Shown here piece after piece: positions 42,501 to 48,215 of a DNA stretch of 64,000 bases. The position numbers and the translations under genes are program-made. The notes under the pieces are model-generated. The model was not told the DNA's origin, ran no database searches, and worked only from the letters and a program-made list of their open reading frames with translations. This DNA comes from Lachnospiraceae bacterium (lineage in GTDB: Bacteria; Bacillota; Clostridia; Lachnospirales; Lachnospiraceae): positions 310,001 through 374,000 of the forward strand of contig CAJTIU010000001.1 of assembly GCA_910576335.1 (NCBI GenBank), in the 5' to 3' direction. Numbering within the stretch: the stretch's first letter is position 1; the number at the start of each line of letters is the position of its first letter.

Positions 42501-44144
42501 GCCGCCAATGGAAAGCCCTTTGCCGCCCGTGCCGTATTCTTCTGACAGGAAATCAGCAGCAGCGGCTATGGCAGGGGATTTCTGGTAAAAGGCAACGATC
42601 CGCAGGATGCTGTTTTCCTCATTCCCCCCACTGGTAAGGGCGCGGCCAACTACCGCATCCTGAATCGTGGAAAGGGTATTTTTCGTATCCGGGGCAGAAC
42701 GGGCCGCTTTTTTGGCCTGCCTTTCATCTTCCTGTGCCTGCGCGATACGGCCTGCCTGCTCCTCCACGGTCGGGAAGAGGGTAAACTGGAAAAATTCAGG
42801 TTCCTTCTGCCCGGACGCAGGAACGGCGGGTTCTTCACCCGCCGTTCCTTGTTCTTCCTTATCTGCTTTTTCTTCCCTGCCCTGCTTTTCCGTCCCTTCC
42901 GGCTTTACCGGTAAACGATCTCTGCCAGCACGGTTTCCTCCGCCTGCTCCGTGAAGCTGTTCACTGCCTGGAGCCATGCCATCTGATCCCGCTCCTTCAG
43001 GTCCTCGTCCACCCCGTTCTTCTTCATCATTTCGCCCACCATCCGGTCTACCTGTTCCTGTGCCTGGCTGTCCGTCTGCCGCAGGTGTTCCATAAGCCTC
43101 CCTGTCAGCAGCATGGAGGTGTATGTCCCGTGGTGGTGTTCCTTCAGGAATGTCTGCCTCAGCATCCCGTACTTCCCTAACAGGATTTCCTCCGTTTCCT
43201 CCTCGCCATCCATCATCAGCTCCGGAATCAGATAGTCCCCGTTTTTCCTGTATGTCAGCTCTGCCATTTTTTATGCCTCCTTCTTTACTTTCATGCTTTA
43301 AAGTATTAAAGTCCCTTGTGTCTTTAGTATAACCGATGTCAGACGGTTTTTCAAGTGGTTTTTCTGCATTTTTCTGGCGGTCCCGTATCATATCCCGATC
43401 AAACTGGCGGATTACCTGCCCAATCTCCTGAAGGATTCCCATAGAAAGGGCGCTTGTGGCATCCCCTAAGTGGTGCAGAGCGGCAGGAGTGGAAAACTCC
43501 GTGATCCCCCTCAGATCATCATCCTCCAGGTAATCGGACGCATCCAGGCCGCAGCGGGTGAGCAGGGCATATTGGACACTGGCGGTAAGGGTATCCCTGA
43601 AACAGACTTCCATGTTCAGGTCATCCAATTCCTCTAAAAAACTGCCTTCTGCGTCATAAGCCAGGTCGCGCAGGTATTCCTGGTAGGCTCCCTCCACAGC
43701 GCGGGCAGCTGCTTCCATCAGGCCGCTGCCCAGATCCTGCCGGCTGCTTCCCCCATAGCGCTCCCCCAACGCGGCAAGCACGGCGGGGTGGTGTTCCTCC
43801 CGCATTTCCCACAGATAGGGCATCCTCGCGCCCCTGACCGGCCTTGTGTCGGACACGTCAAAGACATATTCCAAGCGCGGTCTGCCGCTTTCATTTTCCC
43901 GTATCAGGGCAATCCCTTTGGAACCGGCCTTTACCCACCGGTGCATTTTTTCATTCCAGAGTTCCATGGCGGCACAAGCCGTAGCGTCCGGCCTCTGGGC
44001 GTAGATCAGGAGCTGATCTTCGAACTTATATTTATAGAGCCTAGAAGCTGTGTCAAGATATTGCTTCCAGCCGTCCACGCTCCTGGTAATATTATGGGCG
44101 GTCTGGTCCGCAAGCTGTGACACAAGCTGTATTTTTCTTGCCAT
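33582..44144 (-). CDS. Giant ICE protein: ArdC-like, MutS-I-like, N6-methyltransferase and SNF2-type helicase
   Basis: About 3,520 residues from the ATG at 44144 (GGAGG six bases upstream). In order: ArdC-type ssDNA-binding region (about 1-270, YKYKFEDQLLIYAQRP); a Gly/Arg/Glu-rich linker (about 280-420) that is the other frame of a nested tnpV gene; repeated element-specific domains (EEYGTGGKG, then EYGIGGYG); a MutS-domain-I-like segment (about 1475-1550, YLSLKARFPEKLVGIQTDTG); a methyltransferase with LEPSCGIGNF (about 1960) and NVPF (about 2030); an SF2/SNF2 helicase with GAGKT (about 2655), DEAH (about 2818) and QRAGRIVRRG (about 3180). The tail has KPSILKSLKEYERP. Orthologues travel with Tn1549-like transfer modules. 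The role, perhaps protecting or processing entering DNA, is not established. Confidence 0.88.
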   Translation of the reverse strand: MARKIQLVSQLADQTAHNITRSVDGWKQYLDTASRLYKYKFEDQLLIYAQRPDATACAAMELWNEKMHRWVKAGSKGIALIRENESGRPRLEYVFDVSDTRPVRGARMPYLWEMREEHHPAVLAALGERYGGSSRQDLGSGLMEAAARAVEGAYQEYLRDLAYDAEGSFLEELDDLNMEVCFRDTLTASVQYALLTRCGLDASDYLEDDDLRGITEFSTPAALHHLGDATSALSMGILQEIGQVIRQFDRDMIRDRQKNAEKPLEKPSDIGYTKDTRDFNTLKHESKEGGIKNGRADIQEKRGLSDSGADDGWRGGNGGNPVREVRDAEADIPEGTPPRDIHLHAADREAYGTPAADGQPGTGTGRPDGGRNDEEERGGRGPEGAGSDGMAPGSEQLHGAGGGNRAGRDRLPVKPEGTEKQGREEKADKEEQGTAGEEPAVPASGQKEPEFFQFTLFPTVEEQAGRIAQAQEDERQAKKAARSAPDTKNTLSTIQDAVVGRALTSGGNEENSILRIVAFYQKSPAIAAAADFLSEEYGTGGKGLSIGGKDYAIWFDKEGIRISPGRTANIPGCTMVSWEKAAAMVSGLLEDGTYAGQKALDAAQANEIKELAEKLWFLRQDLSQEGIEAGELPYLSELYLGFPGFPDGTEKIAECLESPETWQKLLSELESFCPKYEANPDLLRFHMKPNPAVLAGRLSNLAVERKEFHAVENYEPARASFITEDEIDRMLTRGSGISEGKMRIYSYFVQGHDAKERTVFLRDEYGIGGYGSTGYHEWHDSKGITFTRENDISGFKGYDTVRMSWDKVQKRIGALIENGRYLNPSEMAYTAQYERVQLARGITSFYSSDPNGQRHISPYDRSYDEALKQILHALEIPEKSAAMYEDMVKIFALVSPEERNYNLMQRAIDNMAAYQRGEYSLFTPLPVETLEAQRQKKETEKKPGTKKEQKPLGELEAIARELAKKQRQKEKEESDGQLSFDFSSMENTEGAESGRQGQEEWESAKAAASQILEGHGLAVSDEMFEAAREELGQETASGEALASKVEETLQRDEAETILSQYDIGYGFMGNGLTVWNRLEEAHGDYKTIAHIDDERNIRFWDDGLPEIIKERIREIAATVETNISVSQDIPVFSTPPRKEQELAEEKGADKNTEVPADNPLEAELKTPVTLYREALSTLLEATRQSSFYSYLRDRETDYDSAAVELNNELQYFIDEIADSQPDLYAAFSLPMFREWMVEDILEHTYQDIVTDSRDAIERHTGEPGMPEWAKGTEGGSVQKRAALEKVEPETQDKKKGRTLPELNYRAFMRLFPDFFKQNYTAMQLQAGESMMPLNIESLGDNEISIAHYYRQNGDSMSDPEMTFRIDHEKGTLEPLTYQQDGLGLYQQVYPEPGKWIPKLRKDLNRFTNQWFRNIEEQRYLPERAVMEVDGNRKEISYEEGKPDLPMDKEVQGELASVLTGAEKEAKPAQEGADLAPNVEEYLSLKARFPEKLVGIQTDTGCLFYGEDAKTAAPALGTELLVREIPGLGETSVTGASSWQVALKKVLEHGHSVVIAEPDPGHGEAAPYHIIKERDIADFIPLGMKLTIDGRRMEIDSVDYQNDRVSLKDLDMQGWFPIFRSEPISFVRECVEEEWEKESAQEIITSVQEETPRQQDIENEPASSRRQETKESPLPDSPEVKEAKRLIGDFCLDEYNEDSVDFSNPEKVCLGYGVTDNGGFEIRVDVNLEDFSISQYVDEKCVETRQYGSLRELIDEELNFLDYDQLFYVEPHIQEQLEADLNEKIRWEEMQGAREGVVPMEQENTAREETLETVEIEGGVIDGGDRMEFTGSRLPYDIIIEKIPVGSKRENFHITDDDLGIGGQKTKYQNNVAAIRTLKQVEAENRLATPQEQETLSKYVGWGGLAQAFDPNNEKWAKEHAELKELLTKEEYASAQETVLNAHYTSPTVIKAMYEAVSRMNFTPGNILEPSCGIGNFFGLVPEEYQNARLYGVELDSLTGRIARQLYQKADIAISGFEDTDHPDDFFDLAVGNVPFGEYKVHDRRYDRQNLLVHDYFLTKSLDKLRPGGVAAFVISKGTMDKMSSKAREELAKKADLLGAVRLPNTAFKANAGTSVTADILFFQKRGSAPEKLPDWVGTGQTQDGVPINNYFLQHPEMVLGTMAFSENMYGNAMETACLPILGADLKEQLAQAITHIAQPDRELLRMDAPDTEEGKGTETIPADPDVRNFSFMEKNGKLYFRENSRMKLVEPGKTQAARIHGMIGIRDSARKLIDLQMKGAGDEEIQAEQEKLNQLYDKFQEKYGVLNSTGNRLAFRQDSSYPLLCSLEVIDEEGNLKRKADMFSKRTIQHRKPATSVDTAVEALGVSIGERACVDLGFMASLMGGSEKIPQIVSDLKGIIFKDPDSGPFDMEAGGDHWQKGWQAADEYLSGNVRLKLEKARLAAEKYPEFAVNAEYLEKVQPKDLTAPEISARIGSPWIDTKYYKQFMFSLFQTPGYLQDKKMNIVYSDVSGEWSIRGKSEDSRTNTRVWNTYGTKRINAYAILEASLNQRSVQIFDTHYDEEGKEIRVLNEKETAIAQQKQEAIKEAFQDWIFKDPDRRADLCATYNRIFNSMRPREYDGKHINFIGMNPEIRLEAHQRNAVARILYGGNSLLAHVVGAGKTFEMVAAAMESKRLGLCRKSLIVVPNHLTEQWGGDFMALYPGANVLVATKKDFEPRNRKKFCARISTGDYDAVIIGHSQFEKIPISPERQKAIIEDQIDEIVDAITEAKINKEEKFTIKQLERTKKSLNAELKKLYDKKKDDTVYFEELGIDRLFVDEAHGFKNLYMHTKMRNVAGISQTKAQKSSDMFAKCRYLDEITGGRGVVFATGTPVSNSMVELYTMMRYLQYSMLEQGYQDSIGNMHSLKHFDNWAATFGEQVAAVELKPEGTGFRLKTRFARFYNLPELMNLWKEAADIQTADMLKLPVPEVEYVTVQTEPSEAQKKMVQGLAERAERIRTEKIDPSLDNMLKITSDGRKLALDQRIMNPLLGDDPGSKVNACVENVFWIWQESTPSKGTQLIFSDLSTPKGKPEAQKENGKENETGEEGKEAGTAEEAVMEASVYDDIRKKLIGKGIPAEEIAFIHSANTENQKAELFAKVRSGQVRVLLGSTQKMGAGTNVQTKLVASHDLDCPWRPADLEQRAGRIVRRGNENDHVKIFRYVTKGTFDAYTWGLVESKQKFIGQIMTSKSPARSIEDVDATALSYAEVKMLATGDPRIKQKMDLDIQVTKLKMLKANHSAQQYEMQDKVRGYYPNKIKEMELLIDCLKADLPLLETHPVKEDAFSMEVMGTVYTDRKEAGQAIVAACRLMDEPDKDMELGTYRGFPMKLCFDGSAFKVTMKQHLTHTAELSSDIVGNISRINNALEKIPQSLTNHEQNLKRLYTELESAKEEASRPFPQEEELAEKSALLAELNTVLDNEEKGRGTEKESQEREPVPEGSGSKDAPAGKPSILKSLKEYERPVPVSSGMERSPKQEVI
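42905..43267 (-). CDS. tnpV: TnpV-like protein nested in another frame of the giant gene
   Basis: 120 residues in the same strand but a different frame from the giant gene. It matches TnpV from serine-recombinase transposons: MAELTYRKNGDYLIPEL ... LLGKYGMLRQTFLKEHHHGTYTSMLLTGRLMEHL. AAGGAGG lies eight bases before the ATG and a good promoter is at 43326-43354, so it is a self-contained gene. In the giant frame the same DNA reads as low-complexity Gly/Arg/Glu sequence, as expected for a non-native frame. TnpV accompanies large serine recombinases; its biochemical role is unknown. Confidence 0.8.
   Translation of the reverse strand: MAELTYRKNGDYLIPELMMDGEEETEEILLGKYGMLRQTFLKEHHHGTYTSMLLTGRLMEHLRQTDSQAQEQVDRMVGEMMKKNGVDEDLKERDQMAWLQAVNSFTEQAEETVLAEIVYR
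43296..43312 (-). promoter_or_regulatory. AT palindrome shared with the recombinase promoter (putative operator)
   Basis: ACTTTAATACTTTAAAG on the minus strand, 29 bases before the tnpV ATG, is identical in 16 of 17 bases to the sequence inside the recombinase promoter (10841-10857). One regulator may bind both. Confidence 0.6.
43326..43354 (-). promoter_or_regulatory. Sigma-70 promoter of nested tnpV
   Basis: On the minus strand TTGAAA (43349-43354) and TATACT (43326-43331) with a 17-base spacer, 59 bases before the tnpV start, inside the coding region of the giant gene. Confidence 0.7.
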
Positions 44145-44176
44145 GCACAACCTCCTTTTTTGCATGATTATATGGG

Positions 44177-44215
44177 GAAAGCCCATGTGTGGCTGTCCGC
44201 CATACATGGGCTTTC
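44177..44215. repeat. 12-bp perfect hairpin upstream of the giant gene
   Basis: GAAAGCCCATGT and its exact complement, 15 bases apart, between the Spo0A-like gene and the giant gene. It could be an attenuator or RNA-processing site. There is no T-run in the operon direction, so it is a poor terminator. Confidence 0.7.
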
Positions 44216-44253
44216 TATTTACCGTTATTCTGGGCAGCGCCTGCCCGGTATTT

Positions 44254-44490
44254 TTACCGTCCTGTGCCTCTCTGGGTTTGGATTTCCTTTACCGCGTACC
44301 GGATCAGTTCCTCCGGTGTGGGTATTTCCCCCACGCACGGCACTCTACGCTGGTAAGCCGCCGTTACCCCGCCGTCCTCTGGCGGGTTCTTCCATGCCTC
44401 GGTTATGGATTTCTGCATTTCCTCCCGTACTTCCTTTACGGTAACGCCATTTGCCCTCGCCACGCTCCTTAATATTTTCCTCATGTTCAT
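44254..44490 (-). CDS. Spo0A C-terminal-domain-like DNA-binding protein
   Basis: 78 residues, ATG at 44490. The sequence VARANGVTVKEVREEMQKSITEAWKNPP ... PTPEELIRYAVKEI resembles the helix-turn-helix effector domain of Spo0A, without the receiver domain. Such small proteins are common in clostridial ICEs just before the large helicase gene. It is divergent from the XRE gene at 44736, so both share the 245-base regulatory region with repeated operators. Likely a regulator of the transfer operon. Confidence 0.75.
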   Translation of the reverse strand: MNMRKILRSVARANGVTVKEVREEMQKSITEAWKNPPEDGGVTAAYQRRVPCVGEIPTPEELIRYAVKEIQTQRGTGR

Positions 44491-44530
44491 TCCTACTCTC
44501 CTTATGATTTATTTGTACGTTTTTATGTTC

Positions 44531-44700
44531 TATTAGTTCATGTATCTATCATAACGGATGAAAAATGCAGAATCTGTCGAAACTTGTTCTTTATAAAAAT
44601 TTTATGATTTATTAGTTCATAAAACTCTATTTTTCACGTCTATTGAATCATTTTAACGCCGGCAAATGGTATCTATACTTTATATGTACCATTGGTTCAT
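44531..44700. promoter_or_regulatory. Three ATTAGTTCAT repeats in the divergent promoter region
   Basis: ATTAGTTCAT occurs at 44532-44541 and 44611-44620 and as ATTGGTTCAT at 44691-44700, spaced about 80 bases, between the Spo0A-like and XRE genes. They are probable operators for the XRE repressor. Confidence 0.6.
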
Positions 44701-44735
44701 GGAATACGAACAAAACAAGAAAGGAGAACTTTGCC

Positions 44736-45074
44736 ATGGAACAGCCTTTGAATATACTGCTTATGGGAGAACGTCTCCGTGCTTTCCGGGTTTCCAAGAA
44801 ACAGACCATGAAAGAATTCGCAGAACTGTGCGGGATCTCTGAACGCTACCTTGCTGATATAGAGCGGGGAGTGAAAGCCCCGAAGCTGGAAACTTTTGTC
44901 AGGATTGTCAACGCAGCTGGCGTTTCCCCAGAATATCTTTTGCAGGACAGCCTTGTGGGAGTGGACAAAGGGAACCTTGTGCGGGACACCCTGAATATCC
45001 TGCCACCAGAACAGCAGACACTGTTCCAGGATTTTATCCTGGGCCTGGTAAAAAGCATGGGGCAGGGCGTTTAG
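44736..45074 (+). CDS. XRE-family HTH repressor of the transfer module
   Basis: 112 residues from the ATG at 44736 (AAGGAG nine bases upstream; the open frame extends further up without support). HTH: MGERLRAFRVSKKQTMKEFAELCGISERYLADIERGVKAPKLETFVRIVNAAGVSPEYLL, then a short helical tail. It is the only plus-strand gene in the transfer module and transcribed away from it, with the repeat operators in between. That is the classical layout of a repressor that controls itself and the leftward operon. It is convergent with the 92-residue gene downstream (four-base overlap). Confidence 0.82.
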   Translation: MEQPLNILLMGERLRAFRVSKKQTMKEFAELCGISERYLADIERGVKAPKLETFVRIVNAAGVSPEYLLQDSLVGVDKGNLVRDTLNILPPEQQTLFQDFILGLVKSMGQGV

Positions 45075-45349
45075 CTTTCCCCCCACCGTTTCCGGTTCAT
45101 TTTCTCCAGCACTTCTTTTTGTGCCTCGGACAGGATGCGTGGCGGGGATATTTTTAGCCATTTTTTCGGCAGTTCAAAGGTCATGCCGCCGTATCCGTTA
45201 TCTCCGGTGCGCCGTACCTGCTCCGGGTGGGAGGCACACAGCGCCGTGAGCTGCCGAGCCAGGGCAGCGTTATAGGTGTAGACGCTTGCGGCCTTGTCTG
45301 CCTCATTAAACAGGATCACGCTTTCCCTTTCATAATTTGTCAGTTTCAT
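45071..45349 (-). CDS. Small protein of the transfer operon, family not recognised
   Basis: 92 residues, ATG at 45349. Sequence landmarks: ESVILFNEADKAASVYTYNAALARQLTALCASHPEQVR and GYGGMTFELPKKWLKISPPRILSEAQ. Soluble, mixed alpha/beta by appearance. It follows the DUF4316 gene by eight bases, so it belongs to the leftward transfer operon. Small proteins of this look occur next to DUF4316 and topoisomerase III genes in related elements. Function unknown. Confidence 0.7.
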   Translation of the reverse strand: MKLTNYERESVILFNEADKAASVYTYNAALARQLTALCASHPEQVRRTGDNGYGGMTFELPKKWLKISPPRILSEAQKEVLEKMNRKRWGES

Positions 45350-45357
45350 TTCCCTGC

Positions 45358-46032
45358 CTACCTTTCCGGTTCCCGCCGCGTTTTTTCCATAAGAGGGGAT
45401 TCCCGGAAGAGCCGTTCTGCCCCCTTCCTGTCCTCACGGAGCATATCAAGGAGCGATGGGCGGCTCTCCCTCATAAAATCCCGCTGGCTGTCAGCCCTTG
45501 CGTAGAAATCCTTCCGCGCGGCCTCCTGGTCGCAGAAATAATGCCCCCAAAAGAAATTCTCATCCCCCGTCTGCTCATCGTTGCTGATATTCCTCGCCCA
45601 GGTCGCGTAAGGCTGCGGGGCATTGGGGTTTTCCGCAAGGACATATTCCATGTGGCCGACAACTTCATTTTCCAGTATTGTATAGCCCTGGTTCACACGG
45701 GGCGCTTCATTATTTGGGATCCCGTCAATCATGTTGGCGTTCTGCTCCGTGGAAAGTTCCGCCGCCCGCAGGTGATTGGCGTTTTCCGAGGACGGGGCAA
45801 GGGAATATTCCTGTTCCTGCTCCTTTGTAAGCGGTCTTGGGTATTCCACATACCCGAAGGCTTTGACAGCCCCATTCTCTGCCAGTATGGGCGAAATCTC
45901 TTTGATCTGCACCAGCTTCATGTCCTCCATATGGGGGCAGATCCCTTTGAGCAGGGCTTCATTGGTAATGTAATAACGGTATCTGTCTGGCTGCTGTTCG
46001 GCAAATTCCTCCAGTTTCTGTTTTGGTTCCAA
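45358..46032 (-). CDS. DUF4316-type ICE protein
   Basis: 224 residues from a TTG at 46032, chosen because GGAGG is eight bases upstream and no ATG is near. The middle has LRAAELSTEQNANMIDGIPNNEAPR (about 88-112), the hallmark of DUF4316 proteins. The N-terminal part (RYRYYITNEALLKGI, VQIKEISPILAENG) and the C-terminal charged part (RPSLLDMLREDRKGAERL) are not otherwise recognised. Note RPSLLDML, which fits the tail motif seen in other proteins of the element. Role in transfer unknown. Confidence 0.7.
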   Translation of the reverse strand: MEPKQKLEEFAEQQPDRYRYYITNEALLKGICPHMEDMKLVQIKEISPILAENGAVKAFGYVEYPRPLTKEQEQEYSLAPSSENANHLRAAELSTEQNANMIDGIPNNEAPRVNQGYTILENEVVGHMEYVLAENPNAPQPYATWARNISNDEQTGDENFFWGHYFCDQEAARKDFYARADSQRDFMRESRPSLLDMLREDRKGAERLFRESPLMEKTRREPER

Positions 46033-46046
46033 ATAATTCCCCTCCT

Positions 46047-48155
46047 TTATTTCTTGTGGTCAAATTCCAGTTTGAAATTCACATATTTTCCCCCGGTATC
46101 TTCCATGAGGATAGTAGCGTCATAGAATATCCCTTTTTTCTCCGAGTAAAGCCCAGTTATTTTCACCCTGCCTTTTTTCAGCAGGGCAGCGGCAATTTTC
46201 TTTGTCAGTTCCTTGCGCTTACTTTTAAAATAGGGGTTTTCTTTCCACAGGGCAAAGCCGCAGGAAGGGTTGTCTTTATAGCCGGAACAGTAAAAACTCT
46301 TTTTCCCCTCATAGACCGGCCTGCCGCAGCGTGGGCAGCTGCCTATGGTTTCCCTCTGGGAATTGGAAAGCGCCGTGCCGGCAGGCGCGCTTTTATAAGT
46401 TTCCACCAGCCCACGGACCATCTGTGTGATCCCGTCCATAAAATCCTCTGGAGATCTCTCCCCATGTTCCACTTCTTTTAATGCCGTTTCCCATTCAGCG
46501 GTCAGTTGGACGGATTTTACTGTTTCGGGGAGCGCCTGGATCAGTTCCATGCCCCTTGCGGTAGGAATCAGGAGTTTCTTTTTCCGCTCCACGAACCCGC
46601 TTTTCACCAGCTTTTCAATGATGCCAGCGCGTGTGGCCGGGGTTCCTAATCCTTTGCGCTCCACATCCTCAATCTGCGCGAATTCCTCCGCGCCGGCGTT
46701 TTCCATGGCAGAGAGCAGGGAATCCTCCGTATACCGTTTCGGGGGGCTTGTCGCGCCCTCCCGCAGCTTTGCCTCCCCGGCCGTTAGATTCTGCCCTTCG
46801 GAAAGTTCCGGAAGTGGCGCAGGTGTGTTTTCTTCCTCCCGCTTTCCCCTGAACATTTCCAAGAATGGCTTCTCCACGACCCGCCAGCCCCCGGACAGTT
46901 CCATGCGGCCTTTTGCGGTAAATGCCTCACCCTCACAGAGGACTGTCACCACAGTATCCGCATAAGTATATTTTTCCGGGCAGACGGCGCAAAGAAGCCT
47001 TATAGATACCATGGTGAGGATATTCTTTTCCCCTGTCGGGAGCGAGCCAAGATCCGCCCCCGCCACTCCTTTTGTGGGGATTATCGCATGGTGGTCGCTT
47101 ACTTTGGAGCTGTCCGTGACCTGATCCGCCTTTACCGCGCCATGGAACCCGGACACGGAGGGAAATGCCCCAGCAACTTTCCCACACAGTTCAGGAAGCA
47201 TATCTGCCATATCTTCTGTCAGATACCGGGAATCCGTGCGCGGGTAGGTTGCTAATTTCTTCTCATATAAAAGCTGGATATAATCCAGTGTCTGCTGCGC
47301 GGTGTATCCATACAGCCGGTTGGCTTCCCGTTGCAGTGTCGTGAGGTCATATAATTTCGGCGGCTTTTCCGCTTTTTCCTGGCGGCTTACGGACTGCACG
47401 GACACAGGCTTCCCAAGGCAGGCTTTCCGCAGCTTCTCCGCATCCGTGCGGCTGGCGAACCGCCTGCTTGATATGTGGAAAGAGCCAAGATCCAGTTCTA
47501 CGGAATAAAATTTTTCCTTGCGGAATCCCTCAATGGCCTGTTCCCGGTCTGCCAGCAGCGCCAATGTAGGTGTCATGACTCGCCCCACATTCAAGGTCTT
47601 GCCCCGGTAGAGGGTAGTAAACAATCTCGTGCCGTTGATACCCACCAGCCAATCCGCCTTCGCGCGGCACAGGGCAGCCTCATAGAGCCTATCGTAATTT
47701 CCCCCTGGGAGCAGGCTGTCAAACCCCTCACGGATAGCAGTGTCCTCCATGGACGAGATCCAGAGCCGCCTGAATGGTTTCCCACACCCGGCCTGATGGT
47801 AGACAAGCCGGAATATCAGCTCCCCTTCCCTCCCCGCGTCCGTGGCCTCCACCAGTTCCGCCACATCAGGGCGCTCCATCAGGCTTTTTAAAATATCAAA
47901 CTGCTTTTTGGTGGAAGGCGACACAGAGCAGAGCCAGGGGTCAGGCAGGATAGGGAGATCCTCATGCGTCCATTTTGAATATCTGGGATCATAGCTGTCG
48001 GCGGCGGCAAGCTCCACCAGATGCCCTACGCACCAGCTTACCAGATAGCCCTCCCCTTCCAGGTAGCCGTCCCTGCGCCCGGTTACGCCGAGGCTTTTGG
48101 CGATCGCCTGGGCAACACTTGGTTTTTCTGTTATGACTAACGTATTAGTTGGCAA
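46047..48155 (-). CDS. topB: DNA topoisomerase III (TopB-like)
   Basis: About 702 residues from a TTG at 48155 with GGAGG seven bases upstream (a GTG at 48188 is possible but lies in a hairpin). TOPRIM domain with LVITEKPSVAQAIAKSLG and EATDAGREGELIFR (catalytic E and D-x-D-like). Type IA core with the active-site tyrosine in KLATYPRTDSRYL (about 315). Further conserved segments include STSPPKRYTEDSLLSAM-like TSPPKRYTEDSLL and GLGTPATRAGIIEKL. The C-terminal zinc-ribbon-like region has CPRCGRPVYEGKKSFYCSGYKDNPSCGF. It probably resolves DNA during conjugative replication. Confidence 0.93.
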   Translation of the reverse strand: MPTNTLVITEKPSVAQAIAKSLGVTGRRDGYLEGEGYLVSWCVGHLVELAAADSYDPRYSKWTHEDLPILPDPWLCSVSPSTKKQFDILKSLMERPDVAELVEATDAGREGELIFRLVYHQAGCGKPFRRLWISSMEDTAIREGFDSLLPGGNYDRLYEAALCRAKADWLVGINGTRLFTTLYRGKTLNVGRVMTPTLALLADREQAIEGFRKEKFYSVELDLGSFHISSRRFASRTDAEKLRKACLGKPVSVQSVSRQEKAEKPPKLYDLTTLQREANRLYGYTAQQTLDYIQLLYEKKLATYPRTDSRYLTEDMADMLPELCGKVAGAFPSVSGFHGAVKADQVTDSSKVSDHHAIIPTKGVAGADLGSLPTGEKNILTMVSIRLLCAVCPEKYTYADTVVTVLCEGEAFTAKGRMELSGGWRVVEKPFLEMFRGKREEENTPAPLPELSEGQNLTAGEAKLREGATSPPKRYTEDSLLSAMENAGAEEFAQIEDVERKGLGTPATRAGIIEKLVKSGFVERKKKLLIPTARGMELIQALPETVKSVQLTAEWETALKEVEHGERSPEDFMDGITQMVRGLVETYKSAPAGTALSNSQRETIGSCPRCGRPVYEGKKSFYCSGYKDNPSCGFALWKENPYFKSKRKELTKKIAAALLKKGRVKITGLYSEKKGIFYDATILMEDTGGKYVNFKLEFDHKK

Positions 48156-48180
48156 ATTCAATTCCTCCTGTCTTTGAAAC

Positions 48181-48208
48181 GCCGGCACAGGGGGTTCCCT
48201 GTGCCGGC
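48181..48208. repeat. Perfect 12-bp hairpin before topB
   Basis: GCCGGCACAGGG-4-CCCTGTGCCGGC between the surface-protein stop and the topB start. It has no T-run in the operon direction. It may attenuate or protect the mRNA. Confidence 0.75.
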
Positions 48209-48215
48209 AGGGCTA

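Noticed and set aside
45337-46125. 262-codon plus-strand frame
   Set aside because: Antisense to the DUF4316 gene and the topB end; no recognisable protein features.
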